DNA from: Dallia pectoralis
Taxonomy: Eukaryota > Chordata > Actinopteri > Esociformes > Umbridae
Assembly (NCBI GenBank): GCA_029465975.1
Contig: CM055745.1
Span: 5,424,204-5,488,203, forward strand
Length of the DNA: 64,000 bases
Direction of reading: 5' to 3'
This document shows positions 48,157-56,960 of the stretch, one piece after another; the first letter of the stretch is position 1; each line of letters begins with the position of its first letter. A model generated the notes under the pieces. That model did no database searches and had not been told where the DNA came from. It saw nothing but the letters and a program-made list of their open reading frames with translations. Made by a program: the position numbers and the translations under genes.

Positions 48157-50471
48157 TTTACAAGCCTATCTACCTATTAGAGCATGGACGTTATACCACA
48201 CAGTATCAACACAGAACAAACTGAGCTCTTACAAGCCTGTCTACCTATTAGAGCATGGACGTTATAGCACACAGTATCAACACAGAACAAACTGAGCTCT
48301 TACAAGCCTATCTACCTATTAGAGCATGGACGTTATAGCACACAGTATCAACACAGAACAAACTGAGCTCTTACAAGCCTGTCTACCTATTAGAGCATGG
48401 ACGTTATAGCACACAGTATCAACACAGAACAAACTGAGCTCTTACAAGCCTGTCTACCTATTAGAGCATGGACGTTATACCACACAGTATCAACACAGAA
48501 CAAACTGAGCTCTTACAAGCCTGTCTACCTATTAGAGCATGGACGTTATACCACACAGTATCAACACAGAACAAACTGAGCTCTTACAAGCCTATCTACC
48601 TATTAGAGCATGGACGTTATAGCACACAGTATCAACACAGAACAAACTGAGCTCTTACAAGCCTGTCTACCTATTAGAGCATGGACGTTATAGCACACAG
48701 TATCAACACAGAACAAACTGAGCTCTTACAAGCCTGTCTACCTATTAGAGCATGGACGTTATAGCACACAGTATCAACACAGAACAAACTGAGCTCTTAC
48801 AAGCCTGTCTACCTATTAGAGCATGGACGTTATACCACACAGTATCAACACAGAACAAACTGAGCTCTTACAAGCCTGTCTACCTATTAGAGCATGGACG
48901 TTATAGCACACAGTATCAACACAGAACAAACTGAGCTCTTACAAGCCTGTCTACCTATTAGAGCATGGACGTTATAGCACACAGTATCAACACAGAACAA
49001 ACTGAGCTCTTACAAGCCTGTCTACCTATTAGAGCATGGACGTTATACCACACAGTATCAACACAGAACAAACTGAGCTCTTACAAGCCTGTCTACCTAT
49101 TAGAGCATGGACGTTATACCACACAGTATCAACACAGAACAAACTGAGCTCTTACAAGCCTGTCTACCTATTAGAGCATGGACGTTATACCACACAGTAT
49201 CAACACAGAACAAACTGAGCTCTTACAAGCCTGTCTACCTATTAGAGCATGGACGTTATAGCACACAGTATCAACACAGAACAAACTGAGCTCTTACAAG
49301 CCTGTCTACCTATTAGAGCATGGACGTTATAGCACACAGTATCAACACAGAACAAACTGAGCTCTTACAAGCCTGTCTACCTATTAGAGCATGGACGTTA
49401 TACCACACAGTATCAACACAGAACAAACTGAGCTCTTACAAGCCTGTCTACCTATTAGAGCATGGACGTTATACCACACAGTATCAACACAGAACAAACT
49501 GAGCTCTTACAAGCCTGTCTACCTATTAGAGCATGGACGTTATACCACACAGTATCAACACAGAACAAACTGAGCTCTTACAAGCCTGTCTACCTATTAG
49601 AGCATGGACGTTATACCACACAGTATCAACACAGAACAAACTGAGCTCTTACAAGCCTGTCTACCTATTAGAGCATGGACGTTATACCACACAGTATCAA
49701 CACAGAACAAACTGAGCTCTTACAAGCCTGTCTACCTATTAGAGCATGGACGTTATACCACACAGTATCAACACAGAACAAACTGAGCTCTTACAAGCCT
49801 GTCTACCTATTAGAGCATGGACGTTATACCACACAGTATCAACACAGAACAAACTGAGCTCTTACAAGCCTGTCTACCTATTAGAGCATGGACGTTATAC
49901 CACACAGTATCAACACAGAACAAACTGAGCTCTTACAAGCCTGTCTACCTATTAGAGCATGGACGTTATAGCACACAGTATCAACACAGAACAAACTGAG
50001 CTCTTACAAGCCTGTCTACCTATTAGAGCATGGACGTTATAGCACACAGTATCAACACAGAACAAACTGAGCTCTTACAAGCCTGTCTACCTATTAGAGC
50101 ATGGACGTTATAGCACACAGTATCAACACAGAACAAACTGAGCTCTTACAAGCCTGTCTACCTATTAGAGCATGGACGTTATAGCACACAGTATCAACAC
50201 AGAACAAACTGAGCTCTTACAAGCCTGTCTACCTATTAGAGCATGGACGTTATACCACACAGTATCAACACAGAACAAACTGAGCTCTTACAAGCCTGTC
50301 TACCTATTAGAGCATGGACGTTATAGCACACAGTATCAACACAGAACAAACTGAGCTCTTACAAGCCTGTCTACCTATTAGAGCATGGACGTTATAGCAC
50401 ACAGTATCAACACAGAACAAACTGAGCTCTTACAAGCCTGTCTACCTATTAGAGCATGGACGTTATAGCAC
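48157..50471. repeat. 71-bp satellite, about 33 copies
   Basis: Units read gagctcttacaagcctgtct, then acctattagagcatggacgt, then tataccacacagtatcaaca, then cagaacaaact. Successive copies are exactly 71 bp apart (for example 48397 and 48468). The chief difference is one base, ttataCcac or ttataGcac; a few early copies have cctatctacc. 71 is not a multiple of three, so each 60-codon frame ends and restarts. All units carry GAGCTC. Confidence 0.97.
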
Positions 50472-50789
50472 AATGTGATCAAATCGTCGATGCGTTTTCA
50501 TTCATTGTGATGCAACTTTGTCATCTGAAGAGATCTGACGCAGCTCAAGAAGATAAGTTCTCTGCTTGACGTCAAGCGTGCTTCTCCCGACACATTGGTT
50601 CTACTCCACAGTTCAATCTCAAAGGAATCACAAGTCTTTGACTCACAGGCAGGCAACCACTTGGTTGTTGAACACCAGTACTTTCGCTGAGGATTACACT
50701 GCATCTGAGCTTCATGAAACGCTTCTCTCTCTCCCTATAGAGCATTAGGAACTGGCAGAAGGGAATCAAAGTGAACTGGGCTCCAATTC
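50472..50789. other. Unique intron spacer
   Basis: 318 bases between the 71-bp array and the donor-derived array. No exon or element is recognised. Confidence 0.6.
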
Positions 50790-51431
50790 CGATTAAATTA
50801 TCTCAGTGTAAAAAGTGTGAGAGTCAACTGTGTGTGAGCCAACCGTTAACCAAAGTGATCTGGCCCCAATACCGATTCAATAATATCAGTGTAAAGTGTG
50901 TGTGAGTCAACTGTGTGTGAGCCAACCGTTAGTGAACCAAAGTGATCTGGCCCCAATACCGATTCAATAAGCTCAGTGTGTGAGTCAACTGTGTGTGAGC
51001 CAACCGTTAGTGAACCAAAGTGATCTGGCCCCAATACTGATTCAATAATCTCAGTGTGTGAGTCAACTGTGTGTGAGCCAACCGTTAGTGAACCAAAGTG
51101 ATCTGGCCCCAATACTGATTCAATAATCTCAGTGTGTGAGTCAACTGTGTGTGAGCCAACCGTTAGTGAACTGGCCCCAATACTGATTCAATAATATCAG
51201 TTTAAAGAGTGTGTGAGTCAACTGTGTGTGAGCCAACCGTTAGTGAACCAAAGTGATCTGGCCCCAATACCGATTCAATAATATCAGTGTAAAGTGTGCG
51301 TGAGTCAACAGTGCGTGAGTCAACTGTGTGTGAGCCAACCGTTAGTGAACTGGCCCCCATTCCGATTCAATAATCTCAGTGTTAAGAGTGCGTGAGTCAA
51401 CAGTGCGTGAGTCATCTGTGTGTGAGCCAAC
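50790..51431. repeat. agbl1: 78-86-bp array starting at a splice donor of agbl1-like
   Basis: About seven or eight copies of a unit with gtgtgtgagtcaactgtgtg, tgagccaaccgttagtgaac, then caaagtgatctggccccaat and accgattcaataatatcagt. The gatctggccccaat words at about 50858, 50944, 51022 and 51100 show spacings of 86, 78 and 78. The copy nearest the exon runs into the real donor. On minus the real junction is GGTTCTTAAG|GTTGGCTCAC, and the units have GGTTCACTAACGGTTGGCTC. Each unit thus carries a look-alike donor, and the intron start appears to have been part of the founder unit. Confidence 0.88.
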
Positions 51432-51608
51432 CTTAAGAACCCCCTGGTCACAGCCGTTGTAGGTGCTCTCCAAAGTGTAGCTCCGGAGAACCCCCATCTC
51501 CCTCCACACCACCACCCGGGCCGTGGCCCCCCTGGACTTCTCCACCAGGTAGTTGCAGCTGTTAATTGAGAACGCCGGGGCGATTCGGTCCAGGGTCTTA
51601 GGGATGGT
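51432..51608 (-). CDS. agbl1: agbl1-like exon with the catalytic glutamate
   Basis: 177 bp, 59 codons, phase 0 at both ends. On minus the acceptor is catttacag (AG at 51610-51609) and the donor is CTTAAG|GTTGGC. Translation: TIPKTLDRIAPAFSINSCNY, then LVEKSRGATARVVVWREMGV, then LRSYTLESTYNGCDQGVLK. In cytosolic carboxypeptidases this block carries the catalytic Glu, here the E of SYTLEST, and the VEKS..TARVVVWRE signature. VEKSR and WREMGV favour AGBL1/CCP4 over AGTPBP1/CCP1. The enzyme removes glutamates from polyglutamylated tubulin and related tails in the cytosol. The usual Cys of 'YCGC' is Asn here (YNGC), a small oddity. The intron to the next exon upstream is only 86 bp. Confidence 0.93.
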
Positions 51609-51694
51609 CTGTAAATGAAGACAAACGTATACGGGGGACGTGTTGGAGTTCTGTTATAACAGAAGCTTAATGTCAGTCGCAGACGGATAGTCAC

Positions 51695-51826
51695 CCTGTA
51701 TCCGGGGTCCTCCTTCAGAGTGCCAGTGTTGACCGTGGAGCCAGACTGCCAGACGGTCTCTTTCACACTGCAGCCGTACAGGAAGACGTTCTTCTTCCGC
51801 GAGTGGCCGTGGTAATCACAGAACAC
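51695..51826 (-). CDS. agbl1: agbl1-like exon with the zinc-ligand histidine
   Basis: 132 bp, 44 codons, phase 0 at both ends. On minus the acceptor is CACCTGTCCTCCACAG (AG at 51828-51827) and the donor is TACAGG|GTGACT. Translation starts VFCDYHGHSRKKNVFLYGCS and ends KEDPGYR, continuing RTPL of the upstream exon and TIPKTLDRIAPAF of the downstream one. In M14 peptidases the His after Asp-Tyr (DYHGHS) binds zinc with an His/Glu pair encoded further upstream, outside the exons found. The middle (KETVWQSGSTVNTGTLKED) resembles AGBL1 more than AGTPBP1. The acceptor and first 15 or so exon bases are the founder of the 75-bp array that fills the adjacent intron. Confidence 0.93.
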
Positions 51827-52690
51827 CTGTGGAGGACAGGTGACACATGTTATATGTGCAGAGTCATAAGATCTCTCTCTCTCATTGTAATCACAGAACA
51901 CCTGTGGAAGACAGGTGACACATGTTATATGTACAGAGTCATAAGATCTCTCTCTCTCATTGTAATCACAGAACACCTGTGATGGACAGGTGACACATGT
52001 TATATGTGCAGAGTCATAAGATCTCTCTCTCATGGTAATCACAGAACACCTGTGGAGGACATGTGACACATGTTATATGTGCAGAGTCATAAGATATCTC
52101 TCTCTCATTGTAATCACAGAACACCTGTGATGGACAGGTGACACATGTGATATGTACAGAGTCATAAGATCTCTCTCTCTCATTGTAATCACAGAACACC
52201 TGTGATGGACAGGTGACACATGTTATATGTGCAGAGTCATAAGATCTCTCTCTCTCTCAGTAATCACAGAACACCTGTAGAGGACAGGTGACACATGTTA
52301 TATCTGCAGAGTCATAAGATCTCTCTCTCTCTCAGTAATCACAGAACACCTGTGATGGACAGGTGACACATGTTATATGTACAGAGTCATAAGATCTCTC
52401 TCTCTCATGGTAATCACATAACACCTGTGATGGACAGGTGACACATGTTATATCTGCAGAGTCATAAGATCTCTCTCTCTCTCAGTAATCACAGAACACC
52501 TGTGATGGACAGGTGACACATGTTATATGTACAGTCATAAGATCTCTCTCTCTCATGGTAATCACATAACACCTGTGATGGACAGGTGACACATGTTATA
52601 TGTACAGAGTCATAAGATCTCTCTCTCTCATGGTAATCACATAACACCTGTAGAGGACATGTGACACATGTGATATGTACAGAGTCATAA
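51809..52690. repeat. agbl1: 75-bp array repeating the 3' splice site and start of an agbl1-like exon
   Basis: Twelve copies of taatcacagaacacctgtg start at about 51813 (in the real exon), 51888, 51963, 52036, 52111, 52186, 52261, 52336, 52411, 52486, 52559 and 52634. Each continues with ggacaggtgacacatgttat, atgtgcagagtcataagatc and a CT run. On minus every copy reads CACCTGTCC(T/A)(C/T)CACAG|GTGTTCTGTGATTAC: the exon's acceptor plus its first codons VFCDY, which then diverges into NERERSYDS and so on. Most periods are 75 bp (25 codons) and keep frame. One of 73 bp breaks it near 52036. The acceptor lies in a short inverted repeat (CACCTGT...ACAGGTG) present in most copies. Confidence 0.93.
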
Positions 52691-52724
52691 GATCTATCTA
52701 TTTCCCCTACTCAAGCAGTTGAAG

Positions 52725-53700
52725 TTGGAAGTTTACAAACACCTTTGCAAAAAAAAATTAAATTCAGTTTTTCAAAAATTCTGACCTTTAATCCTAGTAA
52801 ATATTCAGTTTTAGATCAGTTAGTATCACAACTTTATTTTAAGAATGTGAAATGTCAGAATAATTGTAGAGAGAATGATTTATTTCAGCTTTTATTTCTT
52901 TCATGACATTCCTAGAGGGTCACAAGTTTAGTAGTCAATTAGTATTTGGTAGCATAGCTATTAAATTGTTTTAACTTGGGGTCAAATGTTTCAGGTAGCC
53001 GAAACCTGGAAGTAACAACCTTCCCAAAATAAAATGGATGAATTTGGCCCATTCCTCCTGGCAGAACTGCTGTAACCCAGTAAGATTTTTATGTCTCCTT
53101 GCTCACACACAATTATACAGTTCTGCCCACTCATTTGTTGTCCTTAAGCCAAGTACGCTTGGGGTCATTGTCCATTTGGAAGACCCATTTACGACCAATA
53201 TTTAACATCCTGACTGATATTTTGAAGTGTTGCTTCAATATATTCAAATAATTTTCCTTCCTCATGATGCCATCTAATGTGTGAAGTTTACTAGTCAATC
53301 CTGCAACAAAGTAGCCCCACAGCATGATGCTGCTGTACACCAGAGTTGTCATGGTTTTTCCAAATAGAGATGATCATTATGGCCAAATAGCTACAATTGT
53401 AATGAATCAGACCAGAGGACATTTCTCAAATAAGTAAAATCTTTGTCCCCATGTTCAGTTGCAAATCGTAATCTGGAAATTTTACGGCGGTTTGAGAGCA
53501 GTGACTTATTCCTTGCTGAGCGCCCTTTTAGGCTCTGTTTTAAGCTATGACTAAATGGGACTCGTCTTACTCTGGATATAGATACCTTTGTACCCGTTTC
53601 CTGCTGCATCTTCACAAGGTCCTTTGCTGCATCCTTCTGGGATTGATTTGCACATTTGCACCAAAGTTTACCTCGTTTGGAAAATTGCTTCCAAATTGCT
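52725..53700 (-). pseudogene. Degenerate Tc1/mariner element, truncated
   Basis: The left end (cagttgaagttggaagttta, then caaacacctttg) matches the terminal inverted repeat of the common salmonid/pike Tc1 family. Minus-strand fragments follow. 53391-53615 encodes ETGTKVSISRVRRV...GRSARNKSLLSNRRKISRLR and FATEHGDKDFTYLRNVLWSD, the linker and first catalytic Asp region. 53131-53352 encodes GIMRKENYLNILKQHFK and KWVFQMDNDPKRT, the second Asp region. About 85 bp, including the usual SPDLNPIE block with the third acidic residue, is missing near 53115-53135. The N-terminal DNA-binding domain and the far inverted repeat are absent, and the frames are shifted. It is inactive and lies in an agbl1-like intron. 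Confidence 0.88.
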
Positions 53701-54152
53701 GCGATTTAATGGCAGAAACGGGACGAGCACCCGGCAGTGATACTAGACACTACACAGTACAAATAGTACAATGACATGGTTTTGAAATACATTTGATCTA
53801 TTATAAATACACTGGCATTAGTAATGCTGTTTAGTCATAACGGGCATTTACTGCGTTAATTAACAAAGAAGACACTTGGGTTTGCAACAATTACACAAAG
53901 AGGTCAATCACAACCAATCAATTACATTAAGCAATTGTTTTTTGTTTAATTATAATTATGTTCAGGTACACCGGGCGATAATTACAATAACAAACCGTTA
54001 ACAGTTCAACTGCACGGAAAATGCAATTAGTTATTTCATGACGCCGGTTGTCAAACAATTTACTACTCCATTTCATGTAACTGCTTCGGTGAAAAAATAT
54101 CACCTTTAAAAGAGGACATTATTCGGAGGACCTGTCCTTTAAAAACCTTCCC
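53701..54152. other. Unique intron spacer
   Basis: AT-rich unique sequence between the truncated Tc1 copy and the solo LTR. Nothing is recognised. Confidence 0.6.
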
Positions 54153-54561
54153 TGTCACGCACTGAACGGCGTAGTGCGGTGAAAGCCATTGCAGAGTCGT
54201 AGGAACCGTTCAAAATAAGGTTTATTGCGACGTTGAACACAAAACAAACCGATCACGGCGAAAATCCTATACTGTTAAACTGAAAGTAAAAGTGCGCATA
54301 TCGCGTCTTAACACAAATACGTTTCTTAATAACAGTCCGATATACACCAGCACTCACCTCTATAATACAGTGACATTCAAACACACAATGCTAAGCAAGG
54401 AGTGACTTGCTAGCGACCCCTTTATATCCCGACATAAAGTGACAGATTACTAACAGCTGTGACCACGTGAAAGAGGAAGTAATCACAGCTAGTGAGAACA
54501 AAAACACGGAAGTGGATCACCGAAATGGAAGTGTAGCAACGCCACCACACCAATCGTGACA
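54153..54561 (-). mobile_element. Solo LTR, related to the LTRs at 10375 and 13373
   Basis: 409 bp starting TGTCACGC and ending CGTGACA. It shares ordered blocks with the 383-bp LTRs: cggcgtagtg, gcagagtcg, aggtttatt, aaaccgat, gaaagtaaa, gcgtcttaa, atgctaagca and cccctttata. It is clearly diverged, so it belongs to a sister family or an older lineage. The same orientation (minus) is indicated by the TATA and AATAAA order. Flanks are ttccc and gtccc, a 4-of-5 match for a target duplication. No interior or second LTR is nearby, so it is a recombination remnant. Confidence 0.85.
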
Positions 54562-55081
54562 GTCCCAAACGTCTACTCAAATGATTTTGTTTTAATAACC
54601 AGTATGCATCCGCTCACGTCCAACCTGGACACGCTTCTTCTTAACATTCTAAGATGCATTTGGGAATTAAGGGAAAGAAAAGAGACATGACGTTGATGAC
54701 CTCGTATCGTTGGCCCTGATGAATAGAGCGCGGGAACAAATGGACACATACATTCACAATGTATCAAGGTCGACGACGTGCATCACGAATGCTCCTCCGG
54801 TGTGGTTAGAAGAGCTCAACTACCTGGAGGTAGATTTCTCCCTGGCGTGTAGTGGTTGTGGGAGTTTGTAGATATCACATGAAGCAGCTCGATATGCTCA
54901 TAGAGAACTGCACAACGTCTTGTACAGGGGAGAACACACGTGCGTGCATCAGGATAAACAGCATAGGAGCTGTTGCATGAAACTAGCGTCAAAATGACCT
55001 GTGAGCAACAGAGTGAAACGAAGACAATGTATTCTATTTGACTCCAGTTGTGAAAAGTGAAGCCGATGAGTGGCGTTTTAC
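54562..55081. other. Unique intron sequence
   Basis: 520 bases between the solo LTR and the donor of the exon at 55082-55211. No further structure is recognised. Confidence 0.6.
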
Positions 55082-55211
55082 CAGAGGCGTCCGGCCGATG
55101 CTGTTTAGGTAGTAGAGGAACCCCTTGGCGTGGTAGATGGTTGGGCTCAGAACAGGATCAGGCTTCAACCATTGTCTGTTCAGATCTTCACCGTTAATGC
55201 AGCAGCGATGA
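55082..55211 (-). CDS. agbl1: agbl1-like exon with the substrate-binding Asn-Arg
   Basis: 130 bp, the most upstream exon I can identify. On minus the acceptor is tcttgtttacag (AG at 55213-55212) and the donor is CCTCTG|GTAAAA. The first base completes a codon from an unseen exon; then HRCCINGEDLNRQWLKPDPV, LSPTIYHAKGFLYYLNSIGR and TPL follow, in phase 0 with VFCDYHGHS. NGEDLNRQW is the family motif whose Asn-Arg pair corresponds to the substrate C-terminus binding residues of M14 carboxypeptidases. LYYLNSIGR...VFCDYHGH favours AGBL1. The preceding exon, which should carry the HPGE zinc motif, was not found between 55212 and 64000, so it is likely outside the window. Confidence 0.92.
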
Positions 55212-56195
55212 CTGTAAACAAGAAAGCAGAGACACACGACGGCGGCTTTAGTGAACGCACGACCGTTCGCAAGCAGGTCAGGTCAAAATGAAGGCGTGCA
55301 CCCCTTGCGCCCTTGTAGACTCATCTTGGAGATTAAAGTTTGCGTAATCAGTCGAAGTGATAACAAAACCAACTCTCCGTTTCTGTTAAACGCTGACCTG
55401 GTCGCAAGAACCGCTACGAAATCCGTCGAAACAAATAGACAGACTGTTCATGATATCAACGTGACGATTTCAATCCGATTTCAACGTGACGATTTCAATC
55501 CGTTTACTTGCCATTTTTTTTTTAAACTAATGTTGTGCTTCTGATTTAACCAACACCCTTCCGGCGTTCGTGGAAAAGCAATAGACAGTGGTGCTGAAAT
55601 GTAACAACTCCAACTCCTAGCCAGTAGATTTCTCTTTTCAGCTCAACATTCACTTCCAAGCTGTTAAAACAATATTAAAAAATATTGAAAAAAAAGATTT
55701 AGATGACGCAATGATTGTTTACACTGTCCGGTGTTTTTTTTATGACAAGGGTCTTTTGGTCGCCCCCAGCTAGCCATTGTTAGCTTGAGGAGAAATAATT
55801 ACTGGGAGATCCCAAATGACTCCCTTTGTCCTTCACCCAGCCCTGAGTCCTTAATTTGCAAGTTCACCTACCCCTTAGCCATTTGCACAGGTGTCGCAAT
55901 TACCAACAGAGTAAAAAGGATCAAAGGTGTTCAGGCTAATTAGACTGGTCGCCGGCACCTTCCCACTGAGTGGTCAACGGTGCACCAAAAAAAGATCTGT
56001 TTCAGCTGAATGAATAGGCATTTCAAATTCCATAAGACAGGCATTTGTTTATCTCAAATTTTGAGACCTGAAAAATAAATTAAATGTAATTTGTTAAGGT
56101 TAACAGATTTTAATAATAATAACACTATGTGACGCATCATTCATGTCCCGGTTGTGTCTTGAAGTTGACGCGGGTTTATTGAAACCAAGATCCAC
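55212..56195. other. Unique intron sequence
   Basis: No upstream exon is recognised. A 24-bp tandem duplication (tttcaacgtgacgatttcaa type) lies at about 55455-55502. Confidence 0.6.
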
Positions 56196-56638
56196 TCAAC
56201 GGAAGACACCCTGAGAGATTCACTCAACGAAAGACACCCTGAGAGATTCACTCAATAGAATACACCCTGAGAGAAGCACTCAATAGATGACACCCTGAGA
56301 GATTCACTTAATAGAAGACACCCTGAGAGATTCACTCAACAGAAGACACCCTGAGAGATTCACTCAATAGAAGACACCCTGAGAGATTCACTCAATAGAA
56401 GACACCCTGAGAGATTCACTCAATAGGAGACACCCTGAGAGATTCACTCAACAGAAGACACCCTGAGAGATTCACTTAATAGAAGACACCCTGAGAGATT
56501 CACTCAATAGAAGACACCCTGAGAGATTCACTCAATAGAAGACACCCTGAGAGATTCACTTAATAGAAGACACCCTGAGAGATTCACTCAATAGAAGACA
56601 CCCTGAGAGATTCACTCAATAGAAGACACCCTGAGAGA
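56196..56638. repeat. 28-bp minisatellite, about 16 copies
   Basis: Units read agacaccctgagagattcac followed by tcaataga. Starts at 56344 and 56372 give 28 bp. Variants are tcaacaga, ttaataga and ggagacacc. It abuts the tRNA-like array. Confidence 0.94.
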
Positions 56639-56639
56639 T

Positions 56640-56960
56640 CCGTGGTAGAGTTTATGCTCTATATGTATGATGTCCTGGGTTCCTATTGGAAGAGTTGATA
56701 TCTCAGTGGTAGAGTGCCTGCTCTGTATGTATGATGTCCTGGGTTCCTATTGGAGGAGTTGGTATCTCAGTGGTAGAGTGCATGCTCTGTATGTATGATG
56801 TCCTGGGATCCAATTGGAGGAGTTGGTAGCTCAGTGGTAGAGTGCATGCTCTGTATGTATGATGTCCTGGGTTACTGTTGGAGGAGTTGGTATCTCAGTG
56901 GTAGAGTGAATGCTCTGTATGTATGATGTCCTGGGTTCCTATTGGATGAGTTGGTATCTC
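56640..56960 (+). repeat. 64-bp tRNA-like tandem array, 5 copies
   Basis: Each unit has gttggtagctcagtggtaga (like a tRNA D-arm and Pol III box A; most copies have tatctcag) and, about 30 bases later, tcctgggttcctattgg (like box B). Words tgtcctggg at about 56671, 56735, 56799 and 56863 give 64 bp. The unit resembles a tRNA or tRNA-derived SINE head without a full acceptor stem. The copy at about 56820-56880 keeps the best box A. It is not called a functional tRNA because no 7-bp acceptor stem or proper T-arm pairing is seen. Confidence 0.75.

Noticed and set aside
48397..50354. Series of identical 60-codon frames beginning MDVI
   Set aside because: They recur every 71 bp as the satellite unit; not a gene family.
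18134..55211. Assignment to AGTPBP1 (CCP1) instead of AGBL1 (CCP4)
   Set aside because: Not excluded, but VEKSR, WREMGV, SIGR..VFCDYHGH and the STVNT segment look closer to AGBL1 from memory. A tree with both paralogues would decide.
56820..56885. Functional tRNA gene
   Set aside because: Box A and B words are present, but I cannot find a 7-bp acceptor stem or a properly paired T-arm, and the unit is tandem.
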